The notes beneath the pieces are model-generated. The model did not search any database. It was not told the origin of the DNA and worked only from the letters and a program-made list of their open reading frames with translations. Shown here in pieces: positions 34,326 through 46,902 of a stretch of DNA of 64,000 bases (positions are counted from its first letter, which is position 1; the number at the start of each line of letters is the position of its first letter). The stretch comes from Amanita rubescens (lineage: Eukaryota; Basidiomycota; Agaricomycetes; Agaricales; Amanitaceae): NCBI GenBank assembly GCA_015039365.1, contig WION01000040.1, forward strand, positions 62,001-126,000, read 5' to 3'. Position numbers and translations under genes: made by a program.

Positions 34326-37300
34326 ATGTCGTACAAGACGTTAGCCAAGGATACGAAGAAGGAGGATCAATGCAATGGGAGTATTTCAGTGTCGACTCGC
34401 GGTCATGGGAAGGTGGCTCGTAGGTTGGATGTGGGTGCTGTGAATGGGAAGATTGCGGAGAATGGAGGTCATCCTGCTGTGGCAGATGGTGGCCCGGATG
34501 TGGAAGAGGTTTCAGAGGCTCAGAATGTGTCCTTGTTGGCCGAAAAGCATTCGCAGCTGCAGGAGGTGCTTGACACGCATGACACCCTGGTATGTCGTTC
34601 ATTAGTCGAGAAACGCTCATCTATAACAATCTACAGGTACGAGAAGTTTTTCACATGGAGAACTTTCGTATGATGCTCGAGTTCGATCCAGCCGTGAGTA
34701 TATGCGAGCGGATATCCTATCGTTTAATGTCTCACATGCTATTAATATGCAGGAAGCAAAGGCGGAGAATTCTCAGGTGTTTCAAGAGGTGAGGCTCTTG
34801 GTTTGACCCATTTAGGTGCCACTTACGGGTTTCCGTCTAGTTCAAAGACCAATACGATTTGCTGGAGAAGGCCAGCGCACCCTCCAGTCCGGCGCGTTCC
34901 ACAAGAAAAGCTCATACCGAACGTAGACAAGTCGTTTCCCCTACAATCTCAGCACCGACTACTCTAAGCTCCATGCGGTCGATCGCTAAAAATGTACATA
35001 AACCAAAGTCGTCGAAGGATGCATTTGGAGCCATAACTAAACGTGAACGCGTGAAAGGGAAATCAAGAATCGATGCAAAAGCTAGGAGCGATATCGAATC
35101 CGAAGATGAAGAAGTAGACGTGCTCCAGCATCCTATCCATCGGAGGGCATTTGCCAGTGATGTGATATCGACAAGCAAGAGGAAGCTGCGGGGAGTTCCC
35201 GATAACGAGAGCCCGAGTAATCGTGGCAGGAACAAGCATGCTATAGCACCTCGCCGGAGCGAACGCCACAAAGTTCTGGGTAATAGTGCTGCAGTCCCAC
35301 AGGACGATGATACGTCTGGAGAGGAATCACAGGTAATACAATCTGACATGCTTGATTGACGTGCTTCTCAAATTCCAATCTAGGACGTAATAGCCGCTAC
35401 TCCTACGAAACGTTCGGCTTACCAAGTCAATGGGTTGCCCGAGCCTCCAAAGTTCAAAATCAAGCGGATTAAGCTTATAGTCCGCCGTCCTTTGCCTGTC
35501 ATATCTCATCCTGCCCAAAGACCCCCAATGCCAAAGTTTGGATCTTCGCTGCATGGTTTCTTGTCATCCTATTTCTCCCCGTTCGAGAAAGCGACTGAAG
35601 AAGCTGCGTTGGAGCGGCAAATTAAAAAAGAGGCGGTTTTACTTGAGCGAGCATACAAGTTGAGGCAGGAGGGCCGTTTTCCTCCTGCCTCTGCGGATAT
35701 AACGCCGGAAACGCTTGCCGAATTGCGTGTATCTGTGGCCTCCAAACGCACTTCGAAAGATATCTGGGACCATGTAGTAGAATCTGCCACTGCGTATGCA
35801 CGTACTAGGAAACGTGCTGTTGGACCACATATCGCAGGGCAAATCGCTGCCAGGATTAAGGCCTACTGGGAAGCGCAAGAAGCGAAGAAGGAAAAGTCGA
35901 GGGTGTCAACAGAGAAACAGTTACGCATCTTGGCTAGAGACACAATAAGGATGGTTGTTAATGAGTGGAAGAAAGCTGTTTTCGTGCGTGTTCCATATCT
36001 CTATAAATGACCATTACTTAGCATTTCGTATAGCATATCCGCGAAAAAGGGAGGTTGAGGTTGGAAGAAGAAGAACGCAGACGAGGTCATGAACATCTTG
36101 ATGCTATTCTCAATCAGTCTGGGTACATTCTAAAGACGCAGCATGGCGATCTTTTACGAGGTGGAACTTCACGATCCAGGAGCCATTCAGCTGCGATCTC
36201 AGAACACGAAGAGGAGGAGCTTGAAGCAACTGAGAGTAGTGGTGGAGAGGAGGAGGAGGAGGAAGGGCAAGTACAGCGGCGGGACGAGGAGGAAATACAG
36301 GATGAACTGATGGTAGACGACTCGGACGGCGGGCAGGAAGAAGCCGCGGATGCAGATGACGAAGACGATGGATTTGACACGCATATGTTGCTTGGAGATG
36401 GGATCTTCGAAGAGCCTCCAGATCAGCAGGATGCTTCTGCTTCCCCGGAAGACAACATTCATGACGTTGCGCCCGAGCATGACAGTTCATCTCGCCAAAC
36501 GTCACCATCTGTCGCTACACCGCATTTATTCGGCGAAGGTATCGAGGACGAGATAAGCTCTTCGTTAGGTCCCCCAAGGTTATATCAAGACGAGGAAGTT
36601 GGACAAGGCGATGCGCATACTGGGGATATCGTTTTTCCATCGCCCAAGTTACCCGGCCCCGATTCTACTCTGGAGACGATTGCGGAACAAGATATTTCCG
36701 TCGGTATTCCAATACCCAACGAGAAAGATGTTACTCCTGTTGAGGAATTTACGGAATCTCAAGAACAGATCGCGTCTCTAGTGCAGAAAATTGTAAACGA
36801 AGAAACTGCAGCGGATGACAGTGATGACGAAGACGGTGATCCGCGAATACCTGCATACCTTGAGCCTTACGCAGTTGCTCCTGTTGATTGGGACCCAAAT
36901 AGTCGAATCACACCACCTCTTCTACTCCGCGGCGTCCTACGACCATATCAACAAGCTGGGCTAGAATGGCTGACGAGTCTTCATTCAAATCACCTTAATG
37001 GTATCTTGGCCGATGAAATGGGTCTAGGGTACGTTCATCACTCACATTGACCCGTACTTTTCTTTGAAGTAATGATGGCAGGAAAACGATTCAGACTATC
37101 GCTTTATTGGCACACATGGCATGTGATCGAGGCATCTGGGGCCCGCATCTTATCGTAAGTGTAATTATCTGTGTTTCTTCTACGATATGCTAAAATGTTT
37201 GTAGATTGTTCCTACTAGCGTGTTGCTGAATTGGGAGATGGAGTTTAAGAAGTTCCTCCCAGGTTTCAAGATCCTCAGTTATCATGGGTCCACAAAACAT

Positions 37301-39561
37301 CGGAAAGAGCTGCGCCAAGGATGGAACGATAAGCATCGCTTTAACGTATGCATCACTTCGTATACATTGGCAAGCCGAGACGCGCACATATTCAAGCGAA
37401 AACCATGGTACTATATGGTTCTAGACGAAGCGCATATGATCAAGAATTTCAAGTCAAATCGATGGAATACACTACTTATGTTCCGTTCGTTTCGAAGGTT
37501 GCTTTTGACGGGTACCCCGTTGCAGAACAACTTGACAGAATTGTGGGCGCTCCTAAAGTTTCTCATGTCAGGCGCCAACTTTGCTAACCTCAAGGAGTTT
37601 GCCGACTGGTTCTCAAGTACGTGACCTGTCATGGCAACCATCACAAAATTTGACAACGCTTTATAGATCCCCTTGAAAAAGCAATTGAAATGGGAAACGT
37701 TTTGGACGATGAGACAATGCAACGCGTTTCAAAGCTTCACACCGTTTTACGGCCCTATTTGCTCCGACGACTGAAACGTGATGTTGAGAAAGAACTACCC
37801 AGTAAATTCGAGCATCTTGTTTTATGCCCTCTCTCCAAGCGACAACGGTTCTTGTATGATGAATTTATGTCAAGAGCGCAAACGCGGGACGCTCTGCAAT
37901 CGGGCGTGTATCAGAAGATTGCAAATGTCCTTATGCAACTTCGCAAGGTTTGCAACCACCCAGATTTGTTTGAGGTTCGACCCATAGTCACATCATTTGC
38001 GATGACTCGGTCTGCGGTTGCCGACTATGAAATCAAAGAACTCTTACTACGGCGGCAGCTTCTTCGAGACGATGAAGAGCACGTTAATCTGGGATTGCTT
38101 GGGCTGCAGTTCGTTCAAGATCTGAATAAGCCATTGATAATGGCATTGGAGACTAAGCGCCTCGATGCAACCTCGCAGCTGATCAACATTGCTGAAGTAC
38201 CCGAAGAACCTCCACCTAAGGATACGAGGACAGTTGATGGATTTCGGACCTATTCTGCGTACATGAGCCGCAGTCGAACTGCGGCGCGCATTGCGCATAT
38301 GGCATACCTCAATCGTCACCGGTGCAACTCATTGCCCATCTATAGCCAGGAACTCATTGCCACCATCTGGCGCATGTATCAACCTATTCTTCCTTCATCT
38401 GCCATCGATCACCGTCGTCAATATCTCGAAATCGGCAAACTATGGGGTTCTGCTGTGCTATCATATCACGCACGCGAAGAGGCTACGGCCAATTACATCA
38501 ATCGATTTGCATTCATCACTCCGTCAGCCGTGGCTCTCGATCTTCCACGGATCGCACTTTCAGGATATGAGCACATTGTCATGCGCCAACCTGTAGAGTT
38601 CGACCAAACTCTCCATCGAGCGGCTGTCAAACTTCAAATAGCTTTCCCAGACCCTTCGCTACTTCAATATGACTGCGGAAAACTTCAGCAGTTAGCCCGG
38701 CTATTACGTGAAAAGAAAGCTGGTGGTCACCGCATTCTAATATTCACACAAATGACGAGAGTCTTGGACATTCTGGAGATATTCTTAAATTTCCACGGAT
38801 ATCTGTATCTCCGTTTGGATGGTGCAACCAAGATTGAAGATCGGCAATACATCACTGAACGCTTCAATGCAGACGACCGCGTATTCTGTTTCATTTCTTC
38901 GTCCAGATCTGGTGGTGTCGGAATCAAGTACGTGGGATCTACCTATTGATGTACTTGCCGAGACTAGCTCGTTGTAGTTTGACAGGCGCCGATACCGTGA
39001 TTTTCTATGACAGTGATTTCAACCCTCAAATGGATAGGCAATGCGAAGATCGGTAAGTTCCGTTTGTTGATATCAAATCTAATCGTATTATTGACACGAA
39101 TTGTCAGTGCTCACCGTATCGGACAGATACGTGATGTGCACATCTATCGGTTTGTCTCTCAGTTCACCGTCGAGGAAGCAATGCTCCGGAAAGCAAACCA
39201 GAAGCGGTCACTGGACGATTTGGTAATACAGAAAGGCGAATTTGACTGGCGATCATTATTCAAAGATGAAGGAGCATTAACCAGGGCGCTTGAAGAGTTC
39301 GAAGATACAGAAGATGCTCATGCTGCTGCGATGGCGGTTAGGGAAGAAATTGTTATGGGCGATGCTGATGAAGCTGATTTCGCCGATGATGGCGTTAATG
39401 CGGGGGTGGACGTTTCCGAACCTCCCATCAATGATCATCCCCAAGAGGTACTGCCCGTGGCAGAGGACGAGACAGAAGAAGAACAAGGAGGGACCACCAT
39501 TGACTACATGATCTCATTTGTGGAACAAGATTATGATTTCTTCAAGGATTGGAGAGTATAA
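34326..39561 (+). CDS. SWR1: SWR1 chromatin-remodelling ATPase
   Basis: The Swi2/Snf2-type ATPase that exchanges H2A for H2A.Z in nucleosomes. N-terminal: [14 protein letters not shown] and NSQVFQEF. The HSA domain that binds actin-related proteins spans about 35560-36060 ([19 protein letters not shown]). An acidic linker follows (about 36200-36370). ATPase lobe 1: [11 protein letters not shown], Walker [16 protein letters not shown] (split by an intron at about 37029), DEAH in [13 protein letters not shown], and [15 protein letters not shown]. The long insertion of this subfamily separates lobe 2, which has [37 protein letters not shown] and the arginine finger QCEDRAHRIGQ. The C-terminus is acidic ([10 protein letters not shown]). 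All exon joins are in phase and no frame breaks were found over 5.2 kb. Confidence 0.95.
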
Positions 39562-39728
39562 TTTATATACATAAGTGTACCCCTTTACATAATTTACAAG
39601 ACTTGCAGTGACATATAATACAAGATTAATATTAGCTGAATGTCATATGCCAAGAACATCTTCCAACAGTGCTAGTTCAATCCAAAAAGTACTTGATGTT
39701 CAGGAGTCACCCACCAATCATAGGATTG

Positions 39729-40668
39729 TCATGTGAGAAGGTCAATAATTTTTTCCATCTTTTCTTCATATGGTGTGAACATGTCACCAAATTCTGATGC
39801 ATTGCTTGGAGACTTCAAGGGGCATGACTCTGACACATCCCCTGAATCCTTTGTTGTGTTTAAGACAACATCAAGGATAATCTTATTGATGTCAGCATCA
39901 ATAAACTAAACACTTGTTAGAATGTCATTAAAGGCAGACAAAGAGTAACCTTTTGGTAGAGAACATCAATGTCTTTATGTTGGAGCAATGGTGACTTGAC
40001 CTTTGGTAATACAGGCTCTGGTGATGTAGAATTATGAGGCGTTGGCATCTGGAATGGTTCTGTAACATCTGTTGGGCTCGGAGGCTCTTCTGAATGGTGC
40101 AAATTATCCATAATCCATGTCTTAATATCCTCAACATCTGCTTTTAGTAGGAGAGCCCATGTTGATATCACTTCATCAGCCACAGGATACCGTTGCCCGT
40201 GTGAAAGAACTTTGAGATGTTGTATTGATTCAGGGGTGAGTGATGGATAGACTTTTGAGACAGATGAGATAAGCAAACCTAAGACAAGGGGGACAATGTG
40301 CACATACATATGTTAGTCTGCATTGATCTCCGCTTCCGGTAGAACCACAGGTTGAGTCTTTGTATGTCAAATGACTGGCAGCCAGGCACTTCCTTTAAAT
40401 GATTATTAGCTGTGTATGACAATGCGACGGCCCATCAGATCAACCTGCACTCGATGTAATAACTCCTTTGCCTCAGCATCATTTGGTGGTCTTTTGTGTA
40501 ACGAGTAAAAAGCTAGTAAGCATCATAAATCTGTCACTAGTAAGTATGTAAGCACGGAAGTCCAGTACCTTCAATCACTGCACTGCCGGCCGCTTTTAAT
40601 CGTGGTTTCCTCGGTTTTCCTTCATGATTATGTGCATCCCGTGAAAGGGCTCGAGAATTGGGGCTCAT
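39729..40668 (-). CDS. Atypical homeodomain protein with a second homeodomain-like fold
   Basis: A putative DNA-binding protein assembled from short exons. From ATG 40668 (MSPNSRALSRDAHNH) the exons give RLKAAGSAVIEAFYSLHKRP and NDAEAKELLHRVQ, then EVPGCQSFDIQRLNLWFYRKRR, a homeodomain-like three-helix pattern with the helix-3 Trp-Phe. The usually invariant Asn after WF-x is Arg here. A 56-base intron (gtatgt donor at about 40303) leads to YPSLTPESIQHLKVL and GQRYPVADEVISTWALL and VEDIKTWIMDN, which repeats the same layout with Trp-Ile in helix 3. The last exon (39729-39903) is acidic and ends EEKMEKIIDLLT. Basidiomycete mating-type factors are pairs of homeodomain proteins, but nothing else here points to a mating locus. 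Confidence 0.55.
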
Positions 40669-41312
40669 GGCGAGGGAAGGGAACGATATCGTAAACTGAA
40701 CCAAATACCGATCAAGCCAACGTCATGATCATGACGTAATACAATCGATAAGATGTGATAAACTTTGGAAGATCATTTTATCAAACAAATTCTTCCTGCT
40801 CTCACAGTCACAATTCCGGCCCCCGACGGCTAGGATAGATGTCAGATAAGACTTACATTCTTGTGCGCACTAGCATCCGTCACCATGTCACCCGGCACCA
40901 GGTTCTTCAATGGTCACAAGTCCAGGTCGCCGGTCGGCTGAAGGTTCTGCACCTAGTGGTGTTACCTTCGGCACTCCGAGTTTGGGGCAGCCTTATCATA
41001 CTGAGGAGGAAGATCTGATTCTGAACCGGGGTCGCCCCGCAGTGAACAAGAATGGCCGCTTGAGATTCACTGCAGTGCGGCTCTTGCTTGTCTTTGATCG
41101 TCATGCTTTTTGCCTCTGAGGGCCGATACGATTGGCGATTGATGGTACCATGTCCCAAAGACCCCCGCGAGACTTCTTAGGAATCCCTTTCGTCGTCTGT
41201 ATTGTGCCACGTAGGCAGGAATACGGATCGGCATTAGCCGAATCCCCGATCGTCGCTGGGTGATTTACTTAGTCACTCTCTCCTCCTTTTCCGCCATCTC
41301 ATATCCACGGAG
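40669..41312. other. Divergent intergenic region, no gene recognised
   Basis: About 640 bases between divergent genes. A short frame at 40910-41119 has no domain. It contains the promoters of both neighbours. Confidence 0.4.
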
Positions 41313-42501
41313 ATGGGAATAGTTCTTGCATTACACGGGCAAGTTTCTTTGTCCCGGAACAGAGCGCATGCTCAAGGAAGCACTGAAGATTTACCCAGAA
41401 TGCAAATATCTTTAGCAAACGAGTTAAATTCTTTTTACATCTCTCCATGATGCGAAACTGAGGCATCAAGATTAGCTCGGCGCGTTACGCAAAGAGTGCG
41501 GCAAAGATGTTGAACTAGGTTACAGTCTCATTCTGATGAAATGAACCTCGTGTAATAACGCCACCGTCCAGTTTTTGTCGATGCCCCTATGGTGCTACAA
41601 CCAGTAGACCTCGACGGCTTGTCAGCTCAGCATACCACGCAACAGGTCCTGGAGGGGTTGAGATCTGTTGAAGCTTCAGAGGACCCTGCGTCAGCGCCAC
41701 GAGCCTGGTGGAAGTCCAACAAGGAGCGCACTATCTTTACTGGAATCGAAGAATCCATAATGATGATTCGTGATGTGCTAAAGCAACGTAAATTCGATGT
41801 GTGTTCTTTTTTCCCCTTATGAATGTTTTGATTTCTTACGTTCGCAGGGCGTTCTTGGGTTCAGGTCAAATTGACAATTTCTTCGACCTTTTGCTCCTGC
41901 TGACTTTTCATAGTCAGGGTGCTGCGTTCGCAGCTGTCATAGCAGCTCTGGTACAGCACGCATATCTCCACCGGAAGGTTACATTGTTTGATGCAACGTG
42001 TACAGCTAGAGCGACCTCATTTATATTCTCCATTTCTCATTGATGGGGAACCTCCTCATCCACCACTGTGCGTTTCAATGATCGCCGCGCGGTACCGAAT
42101 GCTTATCACATTCCACAGGAAGTTTTGTATTGCGATTTCAGGATATAAACCTGGTGGAGATATCTGTGAACAGATCTTCTCACCTTCATATTCTACTCCA
42201 ACTCTCCATGTCCTTGGAAAGACCGATGTCGTGGTGGTGGAGGAACGGTCCAGGCAATTAATCGAGGTGTCCAGCGGCAGGCGTGTGGAAGAGCATGTTG
42301 GTGGTCAGTCAATCTATCAAATGCTTTGCGTTAATGTAATTGACATGAATCGCAGGTCATTTCGTCCCCTCCAACGGGAAGTGGAGGAAATTCCTATGCG
42401 CGTACATGAAAAACTCGGGAGTTGACGTGCCGTCTCCGGGTTCATCCGCTTCGGGTACAGCAACACCTATCGAGATTAACAGCGCGAGTCAGCGATGCTG
42501 A
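41313..42501 (+). CDS. FSH-type serine hydrolase
   Basis: An alpha/beta-hydrolase of the fungal FSH1 family (small serine hydrolases, some acting in secondary metabolism). Eight exons read cleanly: MGIVLALHG, then FTQNANIFSKR, LGALRKECGKDVEL, VFVDAPMVLQPVDLDG, and FDGVLGFSQGAAFAAV with the nucleophile Ser. The acid is Asp in GKTDVVVVEE and the base His in VGGHFVPS. The first intron (41339-41388) starts GCAAGT and ends AAG, a GC-AG intron; without it the motif HGFTQN cannot be formed. Other introns are ordinary GT-AG. The C-terminal tail is Ser/Pro/Thr-rich and the stop is at 42499-42501. The upstream exons are short enough to be missed by ORF callers. Confidence 0.85.
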
Positions 42502-43053
42502 AACTCTGACGGTACTTGACAGCTTCTTAAGCTTCATCATAGATTGGACTGACCAGATACACGAAGCCCGCCGCCTTCTTAGAATAAGTCCCATCAAGTC
42601 CTGTGCCGTTATGCATGTCTCACGCAAACCGAGTATGTATCAGGAAGTTGTCCCTTTTCTAGTCTTTATATAGAACTAACTAGCTACGATTGTGTAAAGT
42701 GTTTATGTTACACCGTGGAAGCGATATATCATCAGGATCCTGGATTCGCATGATGCTACGGCGACAAGCCTTGCTTAGACATGTCGAGCACAGACGACAT
42801 GAATCAGACCGGGTATCTGGTGATCTGCATGGTTCTGGGAAGCGGGGGAACTCATATAACGTATACTCTAGAGTCTAGGACGCCTAGATGAGATCTTTGA
42901 TGTGACTTACTCTCTCTGATGTGACAGTGTGACGAACTAATCAACAGACGCACACAAAGAAATAGCCGTCGATATTGGGGTTGCTTGAGACGATACCTTT
43001 CTCTTGCCTTCTGCTCTTCTTCTTCCACTCCTGTTCAACGGTTAAAGTAGAAT
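42502..43053. other. Intergenic, no gene recognised
   Basis: About 550 bases. A short frame at 42510-42670 has no recognisable domain. It includes the transportin upstream region. Confidence 0.4.
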
Positions 43054-46000
43054 ATGGCTCCCTGGTCACCGCAACCTGCGGGGCTGCATGAAATTGTTCA
43101 AACAATTCATGATTCCACCGACATGACTGTCGTTGTTCAGCGAACAATCACCCAAGTCCGTGCGCCATCCCATTCGTCGTGAGCTTTCCGTGCTTACCTG
43201 GCCTTGTGTGCATTTTTCTAGAAATTAAATCAATTCACGCGTGCGCCGGAGTACATCGCCTACCTGGCTTACATTCTCAGTCAAATGACGCAAGAGGAAG
43301 AACGCATCCGTACCATTGCGGGCTATCTTCTAAAGAACAATGCAAGACTTGCTATTTCTGCCCCTCCAGAAGTGGTGGAATATGTCAAAGTTGCTGTCCT
43401 CCAAGCATTCAATGATCCCTCAATCATGGTTCGAAACGCCGCTGGTCAAGATGTTGTCGCCTTCCTCGGTGTTTTAGAGCCCAGAAACTGGCCAGAGTGC
43501 CTGCAGCAACTCGTGAACACACTTGATTCAACCGATCTAGATAGGCAAGAGGTATGCCCGAATTTCACGTTTCTGAAGCAGGCACGACCTTGCCAATCAA
43601 AACCGAGGTTATTTTGGTCGTTTATTGGCTAGACACTGCGAGGATCCGTGATGAATGATAGTTAATCTGCTTCCTCTACTTTTCTTGGCTCAATCCATCG
43701 TATGGGGTATTCCCTTGCTAATTTATTATTTTTAGGCGGCATTCAACGTCTTGGAAAAGGCGTGCGAGGACTACCCTCGTAAGCTGGACGTTGAAATTAA
43801 TGGCATACGACCTCTCGATTACATGATCCCAAAATTTTTGTCCCTGTCCGAGCATCCGTCGGCCAAAATACGGTCACATGCTGTGGCTTGCCTTTCATTT
43901 TTCGTCCCTGCCAACTGCCAATCTTTGTTGGTCCATATTGACAATTTTATTGCCTGCCTTTTCAAGCGAGCTTCCGACGAGGACCCCGCAGTTCGGCGCC
44001 ATGTATGCCAAGCGCTTGTGCTACTCCTGGCAGCGAAACCTGAAAAGCTTATGCCGGAAATGGCTAATGTGGCAGAATACATGCTATATTCCACAAAGGA
44101 CAAGAATGAAAATGTCGCACTGGAAGCATGTGAATTTTGGCTGACGTTTGCCGAAGATGTTGATTTGGCACCATACTTGCATCCACTTTTGGGAAAGGTA
44201 GCGCCCGTGTTGTTGGATTGTATGATATACGGAGAAGATGATTTGCTATGGTTGGAGGGTGATGCAGAGGATGCAGATGTACCTGATAAAGACACGGACG
44301 TTAAGCCTCGACATTATGGTGGCAAAACGCATGGATTGGAACGCGATATGAATGGTGATGCCGCGGCACAACCTAAAACTCGACTTGGCGCCTACGGAGA
44401 GGAAATCTATGACTCCGATGAGGAAGAGGATTACGATCTGGATGACGATGAATTTGCAGACGAGATGTCAACTGAGTGGAACTTGCGGAAATGCGCCGCC
44501 GCTGCATTGGATGTTCTAGCCGTCCGTTTCGGCGGGGATTTGTTGAATGTGTTGCTCGAGCCACTCAAGAATAAGCTCTGGAGTAGTGAATGGTTGGAAA
44601 GAGAAAGTGCTATTCTTGCATTGGGCGCTATGGCTGAAGGTATGTAGCCGTAGCTCATCATATGCATCTTAATGATTCTCGCCTCAGGGTGTATCGAGGC
44701 CATCGAACCACATCTTCCAACTCTAATTCCATACCTAATCAGCACTCTAAACGATCCTAAGGTCGGTATTTCCTGAATACATGCGAAAGCCTCCTCACTC
44801 CGGACTTCCAGCCTCTTGTGCGCTCAATTACGTGCTGGACGCTCGGTCGATACGCAAGTTGGTGCACACAACCGATTTCAGAAGAGCACAAGAATCTTTA
44901 TTTCATACCCACCATGGAAGGGGTAAGGTCTTAAACACATTAGTGAATGTATATTCATTTCATCCGTTTGTAGCTTCTTCGAATGGTGTTGGACAACAAC
45001 AAAAGAGTGCAGGAAGCAGGCTGCAGCGCATTTGCCACGCTCGAGGAAGACGCTGGTCCCGAAATTGCACCCTACCTCGAACCTGTACTCCGAAATCTGG
45101 TGTTCGCGTTCGAGAAATACCAACACAAGAATCTGCTGATACTCTATGATGCCGTGGGTACATTGGCTGACGCCGTAGGGCGGGCACTGCAAAATCCACT
45201 GTATGTCGACATACTTATGCCTCCGCTCACGGGGAAGTGGGCGAAGCTACGGGACGATGACGAGGATCTTATTCCATTACTGGAGGTTCGTGCAGTAAAC
45301 TTCATTCATCGTTAGTCAAACTCAAAACATGTTGCTAGTGCCTGGCATCCGTGACAATCGCCATGGGACCTGCCTTCCTGCCATATGCCGGTCCTGTGTT
45401 CAATAGATGCAACAATCTTATTCACCACTCTCTCTTGCAATATCAGCAGTATCAACAGAATCCTGATCTCGACGAGCCCGATAAATCGTTCCTCGTTGTG
45501 GCACTCGATTTGTTATCCGGTCTTACACAAGGGCTTGGCATGGCTCTTGAGTCGCTAATAGTCAACAGTCAACCACATTTATTGTCGCTATTGACGGTAT
45601 GCCTGAAACATCCTCAGGCGCCAGTGAGACAATCTGCCTACGCGCTCGTCGGGGATATGGCTATGAGTTGCTTCGTATTGTTGCGACCGCATATGCCCGG
45701 CATCATGGGAGAACTTATTCTTCAGCTAGACCCGGAACCGAAGGTCGAATTCATCAGCGCTTCAAATAACGCTGCGTGGTCTGTTGGTGAAGTGGCTCTT
45801 CGCTACGGCCGAGGCACGTGGAGCATGTGATAAGAATAACTTTTTGCTAACTGTTATTTTCAACAGACGATCCTGAGTTCCAGCAGTGGGTGCATCCACT
45901 GATTTCCAGGCTCATTCCTATTCTTCTGCATCCGAAAGCGCCCCGCAGCCTACACGAGAATGCTGCGGTTTCAATCGGCCGCATCGGACTGATGCATCCG

Positions 46001-46384
46001 ACACTCGTGGCACCTCATCTCCCTGAATTTGCCCAGGCTTGGTGCCAGGCACTTTATGAGATCCGGGATAATGAAGAGAAGGATTCGGCATTCCGGGGCC
46101 TATGCACAATGGTGCAAGTTAATCCGGCAGGCATCGCTAAGGTACGATTTGAAAGTTTCTTACGAATCTGATCGTCTGACCAAGGCATTTCCCTTCCCGA
46201 ACAGAGTCTCCTCTGGTTCTGCAATTCCATTGTGAGATGGAATCAACCTTCGCCGGAACTCAATGAAATGTTCCAAGCACTATTACAAGGATTCAAGCAG
46301 CATGACGCAGCTGGCTGGGCTGCACAGGTTGCAACCTTCCCCCGTGAGATTCAACAACGGCTAGCTGCAAGATACGGTGTATGA
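43054..46384 (+). CDS. KAP104: Transportin / importin beta-2 (KAP104-like)
   Basis: A karyopherin that imports PY-NLS cargo such as mRNA-binding proteins through the nuclear pore. It is a HEAT-repeat solenoid: the N-terminus is [20 protein letters not shown], and a repeat block includes [20 protein letters not shown]. The diagnostic acidic H8 loop (about 44400-44465, [14 protein letters not shown]) is followed by [18 protein letters not shown], a near-invariant transportin sequence. The C-terminal HEAT repeats end [10 protein letters not shown] and TGA 46382-46384. Introns are mostly about 50-65 nt, but the one at 43551-43737 is 187 nt. All joins are in phase, and no frame breaks were found. 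Confidence 0.93.
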
Positions 46385-46902
46385 GGTGGAAACGGATTCG
46401 GACAACGACGCGGTAAAACGCTTGAAAGGAACCGATTCGGATTCGGCCTTCACAATTTCCACGTCAAGTTCTATGTCCCACCTATCCTTCCTTGCCTAGG
46501 TCAACTGTAGCATCTGAACGTCACTTTTTTTCTCTTCCATAGCGGCCGCAACTGATCACGGTCGTCGTCGCTGTTTCATCTGTGTTTTTTTACGACCCTG
46601 TACATTTCCTGGTGTAACGCTCATCTTTCCACGTCTGGATGTCGTCCGCCCTCTTTTTAAACTTCTTTGTCCGTTTAAGTAGCAGTAGTATAGTATGTAG
46701 CGCATATCGTTTAGCATCCCTCGTTTACAATCTTTTAACTTTTTTGTTGGTACGTAGCATTAGCCAGTAGATACATAGTAGTTAGTTACCCCAATCTGCA
46801 ATTAGTAGTTAGATACACTTTTCTCAAAAATGCATCTCTAGTTCACGATCAGATGCGGGGGTAAGAATACCGAATAATATACACCGGATTATATATGGAC
46901 AG
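46385..46902. other. Convergent 3' flanks, no gene recognised
   Basis: About 520 bases of T-rich 3' flank between transportin and the lectin gene, which converge. No coding signal. Confidence 0.45.

Noticed and set aside
36110..36508. Long minus-strand frames opposite the SWR1 acidic linker
   Set aside because: They are Ser/Pro-rich shadows of Glu/Asp codons on the coding strand and show no domain.
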